From NCBI RefSeq assembly GCF_963678975.1, contig NC_089280.1, forward strand, positions 20,017,863 to 20,081,862: DNA of 64,000 bases, written 5' to 3'. The notes below the pieces were generated by a model that was given only the letters and a program-made list of their open reading frames with translations, searched no databases and was not told the origin of the DNA. The translations under genes and the position numbers were made by a program. Positions 24,001 to 35,734 of the stretch are shown piece by piece (within the stretch, counting starts at the first letter, position 1; every line of letters starts with the position of its first letter). Source of the stretch: Dysidea avara (taxonomy: Eukaryota > Porifera > Demospongiae > Dictyoceratida > Dysideidae).

Positions 24001-25180
24001 GTACCTATTAAAAGAATCAATTAAAGTCGGTACTGTAATTGAAACATTGAACATTGCTACGTACATCTCCGACAGGAGCAGGTAACTGGGTCACACAGTG
24101 CATCAGACGAGTGCGTCTGATGCATGGCTTGAAATGCATGAGTATACGTTAAATGGTAGCTATATATGAAGCCCAAGGTTTAATAAAGCCATTTACCATG
24201 TTATATATACAAGTATCGCAATCAAACAGTGCAACAGAAAACTATACTATAGCTATATTGTAATAAGCTAGGTCGCTAGTAGTTCTGAAGTTATTCACCA
24301 AGTTTGTGTACCATTAATATAGACTGCAGTGTGGAAAGTCTGTGCTCCTTTTGTACCTGGTTCAGCTGTAGGAAGATCAGCTACTAAAGCAGCTGTGAGA
24401 GTGGGAACACATGTAAGTTGATGTCACAATAATTCTGATAATTGTATTTAGTTTAGCACATAATTCTTATAGGATGCCGTAGACTATTCCATGCATGATG
24501 CATTTAAGAAAAAGAGGTCAAGTTGTGTCCAATCAAATACATCATCACCACCACCACATCAGAACAGTGACACTAAAGTACAAAACAATAAGAGAGGATC
24601 TAATGATGACATATCATCCAAACCTTCACATCCACCATCACCACCAACCCAGCCCTCACACACTAGACAACCATCAGTGGAAGAAGATGGAACAAGTAGT
24701 CCATCAAACTGTGTTAATGACATGTCCGTGAAACGATCATCTCCACCACGCCCACCACAACCGTCCCAGGTGAAACAATTACCAAAAGAAGTTAGGTCAT
24801 ACAGCTTCACTACACCATCAGTTACTGAAAGCAAACCAATATTTCACACAAGGTCTAGATCATTATTTAGTCGTCCTCCAAAATCCTGCCAAGCATCATC
24901 TGCAGGAAGTCAGAAAAAGAAGGGTAGTGCACCTCAAAAAACTCCTGTAATTGTAAGACGCCCAATTACAAAACATGCAATCACTAAATCTGGTGACTGG
25001 GATAAAGAAGTTTACTGCAAGGCATTATATAATTTTCATGGAGAGATGTCCTGTGATTTACAATTCAGAAAAGGTCAACGGATCGCCATTGTTACTCGCA
25101 CAGACAGTCAAGATGATTGGTGGGAAGGAACAGTGAATGGACAAACTGGTATTTTCCCTGCCAACTATGTGTCTCTGTAA
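21010..25180 (+). CDS. Small SH3-domain protein, copy 3
   Basis: Four exons (21010-21031, 23650-23702, 24323-24412, 24473-25180) join in frame to 290 residues. The exon 1 structure (short, ending in phase 1) matches copy 1. Two consecutive Ala/Gly/Lys motifs are present (SKRAGSAALKAGT, then GRSATKAAVRVGTH), one more than in copy 1, apparently by exon duplication. A proline-rich middle (PPSPPTQPSH, SSPPRPPQPSQ) could be bound by SH3 domains, including its own. A basic RRPITKHAITKSGDWD motif leads into the C-terminal SH3 at about 234-290 (ALYNF, DDWWEG, GIFPANYV). Intron 1 is enlarged to 2.6 kb by a fold-back transposon. The donor for exon 1 is kept as AGAG|gtatgg. Alternative start: ATG 24491 in the last exon would omit the helical motifs. 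Confidence 0.8.
21037..23563. mobile_element. Fold-back element, 2.5 kb, 9-bp duplication
   Basis: Inverted arms of roughly 700 bp start GGTGGGGACTATTCTACGGA and end with the exact complement. Both arms carry short tandem CGGAA repeats just inside the ends and share ATCGATTGTGGGTT and GTGCAGTGTGTGAGGAGCAAA blocks. The 9-bp sequence AGAGGTATG flanks both sides (21028-21036, 23564-23572). Long arms with tandem repeats plus a 9-bp duplication suggest a non-autonomous Mutator-like element. No transposase ORF. A second MITE sits in its centre. Confidence 0.82.
22294..22540. mobile_element. MITE nested in the fold-back element, 247 bp
   Basis: Ends CAAGAGTTCATAATAAG / CAGTATTACGAACTCTTG with a 7-bp duplication GTTGTAC on both sides (22287-22293, 22541-22547). 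Further inverted blocks GGGAGTGTCTAACT and AGGGTGTTTG lie inside. Same family as 11912-12361. Confidence 0.8.
24096..24122. repeat. Short perfect hairpin
   Basis: GCATCAGACG and CGTCTGATGC form a perfect stem with a short loop inside intron 2 of SH3 copy 3. Too short to assign a role. Confidence 0.5.
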
Positions 25181-27011
25181 ATATGTTTTTAACCAATAAT
25201 GTATTTTTATCACAATATGTAAATATATTTGCATGTAGATACTGTACTTAACATAACAAAGATAACATGCTTATACATGGTCTGATCACATGATAATACA
25301 AGATTCAATTTGAAGAGCTGGGGTTCAACTAACACAGCTAGGGATGGTTGCATACCTAAGATGCTTAGTTATATGAATAGCATGTGAAATTAAATATGCA
25401 AGCATCACAGAGTACATGGAGCATGCACTTCAATTAATAATACAAAATTAATAACTGAGTGGTTCAGTGCTTGTAACTATATAGCCTATTTACCAATTGT
25501 ACTTGATATCACATACAGGCTAGTTGCCTGTATTGATGACTGTGCAACATCGACCCTATATTCACATATGCATAGTACAATAATTGATTGATGCATACCA
25601 TAGTATACTAAAGAATGGTGGACTGATACTGATACCTGGAGCAATGCAATTAATATGTATGATGAAATGGGACATCACTGAACAACCTAATAACGTTAAT
25701 CAACATTTTACACCAAAGCAGCCGGGTTTTATGTAAGCATACAAAAGGATGTATATAAATTACAGGCATTTTCAAAAGGTACAAAATTGTGTGGAGTTTC
25801 ATTAGTAGAAATATGATGGTGAGTCAATTTGCATGTTTGAATGAAATGAGAGTATACCAAGCAGAGACTATAAACGGCAGCCAACTTTGAGTTCATGCAT
25901 GCAGCTGCTAATTGAACTTTGACTGTATATACTGTCACATTCCTTCGTGCGATTGCAGAAAAATCCCTGTCACCATCGAGGAGCTCTGCACCAACACGCT
26001 TGTCTTCCCAGACCCTTTCTACTGCCATGTCAATGCAGGGACTGTGCGTATCCTAAAGCTGGTTACTGTGGATATCCCCTACTATATGTACCATGCATAG
26101 ACTCTACACTAACATCACTCAGTAGGTTCCTCACAGAGGGAAGGAAGCAGTATATATTTTGGTCACCACATGCAGACTTACCATGTAGGGGTTAAACATA
26201 TACAGAGAAAATACTTTACTACCACATAACATGTGAATGAGTGGCATGCTCCAGATAGAAATGATCCTCAGTAAGTCCAAAGACTTATCTGTCCTTTAAC
26301 ATTAACAGTGGCAAATATACCTCATGCACTATATATATATATATATGTATATATTGGGTACACTTATGCACGTCACTTATTTATCATCATTTTTACTCAA
26401 GTGTGTTGTACACCTAGCGGCCACCTAGCTTTTAGTGAAAACATGTATGCAATTCAAAGTTATTAGGACAGAGAATTACTAGTGTAATCCTATAAATATA
26501 CGTATCTCTGTAACATACATGTCACCTAAAAGGACCTGCTAAAGTCAGCCGGGAGGTAGCTAATCAGAATCTTAATTCACAACATGCAGTATTTACATAC
26601 AGCAACCTGATAAACTTCATTTGATTTAATGGTTGTGATCTATCTCATTGAAAAAGTCCCCATTCAAATTTTTATGCCACAGTTTTTAGTTTCATGTGTG
26701 GCAGACTGGTTGACCGATGAATTACATCACATATAGCTATTGCATACATAGAACAGGAAATGAATTATATCATCATTTCATATTTCAGAACTTCTAAGCA
26801 TCTTATTGTTACCAAGAATCAGTAGTGCAGGATGTCTTACTGTAATTTACTATAGAATGACAAAGTATAATCAAAGTATATAGTTAAAAAATGTGACCCA
26901 GTCTGACAAAAGATTCATACTGTCTTATAGCCTTTTCAATTGGCATGCTTTTACAAATCATAACTAACATATGTTGTAAATAAGGCTGACCGGTGTAAAT
27001 CCTGGTATAGC

Positions 27012-27087
27012 CAAGAGTATTATAATGGCGAGGGAGAGTGTCAAACTGCGCTACATGTCCTCCCCATTATATATAATTATACTCTTG
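27012..27087. mobile_element. Very short MITE, CAAGAGT ends
   Basis: CAAGAGTATTATAATGG is matched inverted by CCATTATATATAATTATACTCTTG over only 76 bp. Flanking GTATAG occurs on both sides with one mismatch zone. Absent from unit A. Probably a deletion derivative of the CAAGAGTTC family. Confidence 0.55.
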
Positions 27088-27734
27088 GTATAGATATACT
27101 ATGAAAAATCCAAGTTGTTGAAATATATGACACTGCCTATTATAGCTGGTAGGGCATATAGAATAGCCTTGGGTATATACTGTTGTTTCATTCAGATATG
27201 TATAGAATGGCTCACCATACATTTATGTGAAAGCTCATGCACACAGTTTTTTGCCATTTCTGTAACCGGCTATACTGCTATATTTTTCTACATCAATAGA
27301 CAGGAAATCATGGTTGCTATAATAACAGGACATGTACAGGAATTTAAATGACTTGTCAGAACATATTACAATGAACATGGGTCACTAAGAAACAGTAGTG
27401 GAGGATGTGTCACATCCACTTTGTACTAACTTTGACAGATACGTACTTGAGTATGAGATGTAGCAAGATTTTGATTATGTACTAACTAGTTCATATAGAT
27501 GAAATGGTCAATAGCTAACAAGTACAATGGAACTTTTCAGATAAGTTTTCAATTATACTGTCCTATCTTGACTATCTTTGTAATTCCCATGTGTATCTGT
27601 AAAGCAATGAAAATAAAATAAAAATTAAGATGATGAAGCCCTATGTATGTACACAAACTGTGGATACCGTAAGTGCCACAATATGTGCAAGGTCACATTC
27701 AACACACACTGTACTATACGAAAGCATGCATGGT

Positions 27735-28146
27735 CAAGCCTACCCAGTGAACCAGCACTGGGACACCTGTGCGCTACTCAGGTACTAAGAGTCAGCACAA
27801 GCAAACCTACTGTGGAGGACTAGCAACCTGCAAGAGGCTGTACCATGTCTCACAGATCAGTGAAGGTGTGGGCATCCAAAGTCCCACCTATACCTATTAT
27901 GTGAGACATGGACAGTTGGTGTTTGCTTCCACAGTTAACCCATTGATGGTAAAGCTGGGCAGGCTGCTTCTACAGTTGACACCAGTTTCCCATTATAGTT
28001 GGGTATAGACTGAAGCAATGTGATGAGAAAAGTTTCTTGCTCAAGGAAACAACAATGGCAGCAAATAGGCAAAACCAGGCATCGAATCTGGAACTTTTCG
28101 ATTACCAGCCGGCCAATACTCTAGCTGCTTGGCTATGCTGCCTCAC
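27735..28146 (-). repeat. tRNA-derived SINE
   Basis: On the minus strand the 5' end (28146 leftward) carries an A-box-like TAGCCAAGCAGCTAGAG and a B-box-like AGTTCCAGATTCGATGCC at tRNA spacing. A central GAGCAAGAAACTTTTCTCAT block follows, of a type seen in SINEs from many invertebrates. This is an RNA polymerase III promoter-derived retroposon, not a functional tRNA. It is absent from unit A. Confidence 0.7.
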
Positions 28147-28375
28147 TACACACACCTCTCCTCTTCTTTGACCTCTTGATGCTGTCCACTGAAGTTATGT
28201 TCAGCGATAGTGGGGTCCTATTTAAGGACCAGTGACAAGCTATTGCCAGTCACTAGCAAAGCAAATATATGACCAACTCCACATGTAGGCCATGCGGTGC
28301 ACCACCAGCTGTCCCCTGCATCTATAGCAAGTCTGTGTGTAGTTGGGGCAATCAGGATCGGAAAAGGTGCATATA

Positions 28376-28504
28376 CTCACGCACACCAGCACACACACTC
28401 ACACACACTCACACACACATTGCACACACACACACACATTGCACACACACACACACACACACATTGCTCACACACACACACACACACGCACACACACACA
28501 TTGC

Positions 28505-28580
<76 letters not shown>

Positions 28581-28613
28581 ACACATACATACACACACAA
28601 CACACACACGTCT
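28376..28613. repeat. Interrupted (CA)n microsatellite
   Basis: About 240 bp of CA repeats broken by regular ATTGCACA units. All ORFs across it in every frame are repeat artefacts. Confidence 0.95.
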
Positions 28614-29218
28614 CACTGCATATGAGTGAGAACTGTAAAAACTACGTATACATGAAGTCAGCATCCACTTGACACATATTTACCCCAATACGGAACTAGT
28701 GGTGTATGCATGTATTGGGACAAATCACTGAGACACTTACTTCAGCTTTTACTGTATATATGTACACACTTTGATATTATCCACAGTGAATGTTTGTGGA
28801 CAAAATGTTGCTGAGCTATGTGGATTTGAATTAAACAGAGCCATGCATCCAATGATTTCAACATTACAACATCATAATTGTTTAAATATTTATCTATACA
28901 GTTATCTTGTAAGTTATACATGTGAACAAACCAGGAATAAGGGAAATTACCACTATCTATGGTGTCTGCATGGTCATGAGTTAATATATACAGGATGTAA
29001 GTCAGCCCACCATTATGTATGAACCAACACTGAAATATGTACAGTTAGTCATTGTTGCTCTATAAAGCTACAATACCTGTGATATTTTCAATGGTGGATA
29101 CTTTACTGTGGAAATGGCTGCATTATAGTATAGCCATAATTATAAGAGGTTAGTGAAGATGGCTAGAAGTGACAAGTGCATGGCTACTGAAACAATTGGT
29201 TCTATAACTATCAGTCAG

Positions 29219-29340
29219 GAGTGGATCCAGACTTTTTAAAAGGGGGGTTCCATTCTGGATCACAACTTCAGCCTAACTGTAAGTCGAAGACCAAAAAAAA
29301 AAGGTCATTACGTGCTGACATTAGCTGCCCCTCACCAACT
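29219..29340 (+). repeat. Truncated hAT-like element
   Basis: CAGGAGTGGATCCAGAC...AAAAGGGGGGTTCCA through CTGCCCCTCACCAACTA is colinear with the left part of 15843-16165; the right end is missing and SINE sequence follows. Confidence 0.6.
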
Positions 29341-29384
29341 ACAGACCTTCAGCACTTGTGCTGTGAAACATTAATAAATAAATT

Positions 29385-29688
29385 GGTGTCCATTTGGTTC
29401 TACTTGGGGTACTTAGAGATAATGAGTTACTCTCTAGAATTCCTATGGATATAATTACATGAAAATAACAAGGAGAAAACATCCTGACCACTTGGTAGAC
29501 TCCTGTAAGCGTTCAAGCATAAATCGGATGGCTGCAGGTTCGAGGCTACCTAGGTCCAGTCATAGATTTTTTTCTCCTTTCTCCAACTTTTCAAACAAGT
29601 CTTTGAGCAGGCTGTAGGACCAGGTGTCCTACAGACCTTCAGCACTTGTGCTGTAAAGTATTAATAAATAAATAAAAAATTAAATAAA
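29385..29688 (+). repeat. SINE, TGTCCATTTGG family, copy 1
   Basis: About 300 bp, colinear with 39993-40303: TGTCCATTTGGTTC head, TGCAGGTTCGAGGCT B-box-like sequence, TGTAGGACCAGGTGTCCTA, CTTCAGCACTTGTGCTGTAA and an (AATA)n tail. A detached tail of the same family (29335-29382) directly precedes it, so copies are joined head to tail. Confidence 0.7.
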
Positions 29689-32600
29689 AACTACATTCCT
29701 TAGCTTATTTATAACTACATATATACATGCTACACTGCTCCTCTGAGGGGGGGCAAAATGAACTGAGGCACTACGTACATTGTCTGGCCCGGCAAGGCCA
29801 TGCAACAGAAAATTTTGGAAACCTGTCACCAAAATTCCTGGAGCTGCCCTTGCTACAAGTGTTTATTCAGTGTATGACTAACAGTATGATTCATACCATG
29901 ATGTAGCCACCTATTCAGAAAACATTCAATCCAAGTTATACACACTGCTATCTAGAACTGAGCAAATATTTTACAAATATTTAATAACTGAACTGCATCG
30001 GTGATGACAAATGTGTACCCATTACAATTATATGTTCATAAAAGATCCCATGACAAGCAGATAGGCAAGTTTGAGAAACAGAACAAAATTCACTGATTCC
30101 TATATTTGTCACTAGTACTAGCTATCAAATGTTAAAAGATGGCATATATAATTTCACAGATAAACCTTTGGGTTTACTGAAGATCACGTGATAATGGACT
30201 ATTTTCTCTGTGTATGTTGAGCCGCTACATGCATGGTAAAGTATGAGTAGTCTAAAATATACTGTCTCCTGCCCTCTGTAGGAAGGCACCAAGGTGACTG
30301 AGTGATGTTGGTGTATAGAACCCCTACATGCGGTTTCCACAGTGACTAGGATATATACACAGTCCCTGTACCTGTCCTACAAAGGGTTTGGGAAGACAAA
30401 ACATGTTGGTGCAGAGCTGCTGATGGTGTCAGGATTTTTATGAAGGAATGAGACAGTGCAGTCAAAGGTCAATTACGTATAGCATGCAGCTGACCTCAAA
30501 GTTGGTACTGAGATACATGACTGAAGTACAAGGGCTAATATGCATGATATTGTACCTACATGTAACACTACTTGTCCATAATTTTATAGTGTTATAGGTG
30601 TGGTACAAATACTGTGTGAATAAAGTAGCCATAATTCAACTAAATGTGAATGTGGATGTGCTTGAGTCCATGCTGGCAAGCTCAGTATATGTGCTCATGC
30701 TCTTGCACCCATGTAGAACCTTTACAATTTCATTTAAAAAATTTACAGTAACTATCTAAATAATTATACAAACACAACAAAATGAGGTTATTACTACAGC
30801 TTCTCTTAAATTGATGAATCTACATGGCTATTATATTTAATGATGCATTTCCCAATACTACACAATTTTGCATGAATAGTCTAGTTATGCATGCATATAT
30901 AGCTACCAAGAAAATTTGTCATAGTTATTAGCTAATAGCTATACAGTATATAATTAGAGATTTACAGTAAGAATATTTTGGACAGTAATATTCTTATTTT
31001 GCTATAAGTTTCAGCTTCAGTTTCAATTTCCATCAGTTTGATTCCCCTAACACACCTAACCCAGTCATCATATTATCTCATGGCTTCTGTACTAGTAGGA
31101 AACATGTTTCCTGGTCTATTCCACCAAATTATTTGTGACATATCCACAGACAATACACTGAATACAGTATAGCTAGTATAGTTATTAGTGTATGAGTGAC
31201 AGTGAAGACTATTTATATACAATTAATCTTTCATGGCCAGATCGCTTTTTCCCTACCCCAGCACAAAAGAAAAAGAGCGGTCTGCAAGACTAATATACAA
31301 TATAGATGATTAATTATATTTACCTCATGTAACAGCTGTAAAGGTGACTAAGATAAGAGATGGCTGATTTTGTCTATCACAAGCTTTGTGTGGGCACTAT
31401 CAAACAAACATGTATACTTTTATTATTATAGTTGAGGTGTAAAGTGTGTACTTTATACACTACCAAATGTATTTTATGAAACTTTATAAAGTGCATGTAT
31501 ATATATATAATTATACAGTAACTACAATCAGGAGTCTATAATAGAGATTCTTGCTACAATGTATATAAGGCATCTGCAGCACTGAGTTCAGATATCAACA
31601 ACCGCTAGGAGTCTCCCTGTCACATACTACATGCACTTTGTTTACCACAATGGTAATTATTTCTGGAATGAAGATCGAAATACTCTAATAGGAGCAGAAA
31701 GTCAGTCTAGATCTAATACAACTATTATTCATTAAGTCATGGAGTATTTTTATAGGCCCACACTCTTCTATATAAAATGTGTTGTTTTGTAACTTGATTT
31801 CTTGAAAGTGACTTGTTGTCTGTTACTTATCATACACATAAGGTAATACTGTGTAGTAGGGATCATGGAGGTTTGCACCTTGACCAGAAATCACTCATGG
31901 CAACTTGGTGGTATTGATTACAGGTGTAAAATTAAATCTAAAAGTGCCTTAAGGACCCACAGCACTTCCAAAAGTTGCTACATTAGGGTTTGAAATTTTC
32001 TACTGACTGAATAGACTGATAAACTAATGAACTAATGCTTTCAGCACTAGTTCTCCTTTGTGTCATTTTTCTTTTTTAATTAAGGTTGTCAATTTGCAGT
32101 AGCATACCTTTTACCTATCACATAAGAATTTGTCCACAATTTTTACACTACATCTCCAACAGATGAGGTAAGCAGATTGGTTGCAGACTAGCTTCATGTA
32201 TTATTCCCCATGTGTGTAATGGCAGAACATAACATGTAATCGAAAACTGTATATGTGAAATGGCTCTGCTTCATTTCTACTACACAGAAAATGTACTAAA
32301 ACAAAAACGAGTGTTCAGATAAGTGAATTTGTCCAGAAAACTGAAGTCCATTGATTGTATACAGAGCCCTGTTCGAATACTCTAATAGAACATACAGTTA
32401 CTCTCTATATGTACATCACTTAGTAAGCCTCAAATGTCTGGCACCATTCTTACAAAAAATTAACTAACACTGTTAAAACTGGTATGCTATAGTACCTAAA
32501 AAAGTGGTATATAAGTTTTTACTTATCCAGTCAAAAAATAGCACCTCTAATTAAGTGCTACCATAGTTTTAATAGTGAGGAAAAGTTAGTATTATAACTT

Positions 32601-32881
32601 GTAGTGATCACTATAATAAAAAGTGGTTAGAGGTATCACTGCATGACCTGAAAAACAATGGTACATTAAGAGAGTGGCACAGAAGTAAACAGCACGTCAA
32701 CCATTACTAATAGTCCTGAAATGCACCAGTTACATGGAAATGATAATGTGCAAAAAAAAGTCATTTAGACAAAGTAAGCAAGTGTTAAAATACTCCCTTA
32801 ATTGAAACCACTCATTAGACACAGAACTAGTTACACCCAGTTCTCAAAGAAACCAATTCTGACCAATTGGGGTAAACCAGT
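29689..32881. other. Gene-poor region
   Basis: No exon-like frames. 29860-30490 repeats the flank block of 16860-18130. A small hairpin (GATCGCTTTTTC / GAAAAAGAGCGGTC) lies at about 31237-31283. Two CTCTAATAGA motifs lie at 31680 and 32378. Confidence 0.45.
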
Positions 32882-33180
32882 AGCAACAGCAGGCAGTCCA
32901 CCTTTTTCCCACACCTCCAATAGAAGCTCAATCAACCAGTGGACCAGTGAGTGGAACAACATCAGAAAAAGAGCTTGAAGGAAGCAGTCAAGTTGGTACC
33001 AGTGCACTTAAGTTATTTGCTAGAGAATCCACAGAAACGTATAGATTATGTAACAAATGTGAGTTTGTCTTTATATTTTCACCTTTTAATTTTAATTTTT
33101 GTTACTGTGTAAAGGTAAAGCACAGGCAGGAGTACTCTGACTCACTGAGGCAGAAGCAGATAATGATATTGGCCAGCAAG
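32882..33180 (+). other. Possible orphan exon pair, unassigned
   Basis: An open frame from 32882 runs into a GTGAGT donor at about 33059, and a second short open segment (33116-33180, QEYSDSLRQKQIMILASK) lies between AG and GTATGA. The residue composition looks protein-like but the phases do not join cleanly, and no family is recognised. It could be a relic of a coding gene. Confidence 0.2.
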
Positions 33181-33280
33181 GTATGACATTCATTTCATAG
33201 TTCAGTTTGTAATTTACACATTTTCTCTCCACATGTGTATAAAGTTCAGCCATGATGGAGTGATGGTGACAGTACATACA

Positions 33281-33603
33281 GGGTGGATGTGATAAAGCTA
33301 AGGTAGGAGGGATGACAATAGGGCGGCAGTAATCACAATGAGGTGGTGTTGATCATGAGACTGACCCCTATCATGATCATGTTGGCTTGTCCTGATTATC
33401 ATGTACGCATGCTGAAACATTTCACACCCTGGTAGAGTATGTTATACATACAGAAAGAGAAAGTGGTATGTCGGCAAAACATACCATCGGTATGAGCTAC
33501 TAAAAGTGTGAAATATATACTTTCACGTATGTAATTACACTTTCATTTTTGCTGTGCACTGCCCTACATGATCATTGCCATCTTATCCTGATCACATCCA
33601 CCC
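33281..33603. repeat. Inverted-repeat element, 323 bp
   Basis: GGGTGGATGTGAT at the left pairs with ATCACATCCACCC at the right, with further inner matches (GATGACAATAGG-like against GATCATTGCCATC). No clear target duplication. Probably a degenerate MITE. Confidence 0.45.
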
Positions 33604-34536
33604 AGCATGTCACCTTTACAGCTACTGAATACCTGGGGACCACCTAGTGTTCAGATACTTTGTTGTTACAAGTACACTCTTGTCCTCCCTTCATCCTATC
33701 AATGCAACTTCCTGCTAGCTAGACTGCTCTTGTCATTTTCTACACCCTTGTAGTGCTGTCAAACTTGGGTATGTAGGTTTGTGTTGCTGCTCCAAGCCTA
33801 GCTACAAGTTCAAATGTATAGGAGGATTCCACAACCCCAAGAATCCCTGCCCCATCCCTGGGGTCCTCAGTCTTTTGTGACCACAAGATGGCACCATCTT
33901 GCTAAAGAAATCTATGTGGATACTGCAAGGTACAAAAGTGAACCTGTCTAAGCTGGTCACCTTTGGGCCAAGTCTCATTCAGGGAAATTTATAATTGGTC
34001 CTTATAGAGAGGTGGCCTGATGGCAGCTAAGACAGGTTTTACTATAAACAATTGCAAGAAACATAAAGTTCAGTGATAGCCAAACTTTCTGCTGTTCACT
34101 CACTACATGTATCTACAGGTCTAGCTGTGCCAAGAAGTATTCGAAACACTCTATATGCATCCAAATTAAATGTGGTCACCTCTCTAACATCACGATCAAC
34201 CTACCCATTTTCACTTAAGCAGCATGCACATTATAATTATATTATGCCTGTACATTAAGTAAATGCTGTTGCTAATGGTAGTGTTATCTCCCAGCTTGAG
34301 AATACTGCATTTTTAGCAAGTTATATATGCATTCAGTGTGTAAGTCTGTATGGTTAATTAATTTAAAGCAATGGTAAAATGAACTTCAGGCATGTAGAAG
34401 GTACGTACAATACATAATATGATTCTATCCATTGAAATGCCAGTGGCATTCTACCTAATGTTATTTAAACAAGTCAAGTCAATCATTATAGTCATTAGAG
34501 CAGTGTGGGTCAATACTTTGAACGACAAGTTCCATA

Positions 34537-35641
34537 CTAATACATCTTTTTAGAACACAGGAAGATTGCCATGACAATACATTGCTGTATGAAGAAAAGG
34601 CCAAAAAGGGGTGAACTTAACAGCACCATGTCTACATCGAACATGCCATGGATTGCATAAATGATATAAGATAGGCCCACCACTGCTCCCATGGCTACAC
34701 CAGTCTTGTGTAAAAGATACTGCACGTTGTCCAAGATTGCCAGGTTGGCAAAATCCTATCTCAGCTTACACATGCAGTAGATAAAGCAATAAACAGAACC
34801 ATCTTGTTGATCCCAACAATGGTGATAGGAATTTGTATTGTGGCATAGTTGGGTACAGTAAAGTAAGAACAATTGCCATCTTGTAGCAGTAGTCCTTTGT
34901 AATTGCATGTTACCACATCAAAGCATACAACAAAGAACACGGTAAGCATCACAGTACCAACAAGGTAAATCATGTAATATTAAAAACGCCGCTTTGACTG
35001 ATGTGGCCTCACTGTTCTTAGCTTGTAACTACAACGTGTAGTATACGTTATTTGGTGAATTATACTATACATGTACCAAGAACGTCAACACTGACTCCTG
35101 TTATCATGAAGAGAAGAGTGTGAATGCCAGTGAGTTAATTTGCAGTTGGAATTGTGCTGGGTGGAAAATTACAGCAATGATGAAAGATATGGTGGCACAG
35201 TTGTACAATATTCCGAACTAAAGCATGACGAAGCTCTTTAAATTTGAAGTGCATGGCAATGATGTACCCGCTTGTAGTGATGATCAACAGGAATAATATC
35301 ATGTCTAGGATGGCTACCATTTCCATTAGTTGGCAGCTGAAAACCATGCTGTTTGGGTTAATATGAGCTAGGTAGCTCTTTTTCTTGTCAAACAATCACC
35401 TCAGAAGTGTGCCCATCTGTTGGAGTAATAACAATGAGACTATCAGTAGTGTAGACAATGTTCAGCTTCTCTCCAGTATTGATGTTACATGCAGTTATCA
35501 ACTAGGCAGTATTGAAGGGTGTTGACTTGTTGGAGGTCTCCATCACCACTAGCTGGTAGTTGCTGATCAATCGGAACATTGAAGAGATGTTACCTTACTG
35601 ACAGCAAGGATAACAATGAAGAGTAGAGCAACACAAGCCAT
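34537..35641 (-). pseudogene. Multi-pass membrane protein remnant
   Basis: The minus strand from ATG 35641 gives a signal-peptide-like start (MACVALLFIVILAVSK), then extracellular-looking sequence broken by in-frame stops and frame changes. Three hydrophobic helices follow: about 35340-35250 (ILDMILFLLIITTSGYIIAM), about 34973-34900 (VGTVMLTVFFVVCFDVV) and about 34700-34560 (AVVGLSYIIYA, LFGLFFIQQCIVMAIFL). The order (signal, ectodomain, helices) suggests a decayed receptor-like or multi-pass surface protein. Family not recognised. At least four frame breaks; no single set of splice sites repairs them. Confidence 0.45.
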
Positions 35642-35734
35642 CAACTTTTCTCTCTCACTCTAACCACTGAGAGGTATGCTATCTAAAATAAATTCATAAG
35701 CACAGCATGATAAATCTTAATATGCTTTTGTAAT

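Larger units (their letters stand above)
24540..29215 (+). repeat. Duplicated unit B (SH3 copy 3 last exon plus flank)
   Basis: Counterpart of unit A at 13130-20770. The sub-block 25730-26310 is inverted relative to unit A. Private insertions include a MITE at 27012 and a SINE at 27735. Identity looks highest over the SH3 exon and lower in the flanks. Confidence 0.75.

Noticed and set aside
27769..28008. 79-residue ORF
   Set aside because: Falls within the SINE at 27735-28146 and has no family motif.
28070..28146. tRNA gene on the minus strand
   Set aside because: A- and B-box-like sequences are present, but no full cloverleaf can be drawn and it continues into a SINE body.
28269..28672. 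Several His/Thr-rich and Cys/Val-rich ORFs
   Set aside because: Pure translations of (CA)n microsatellite on both strands.
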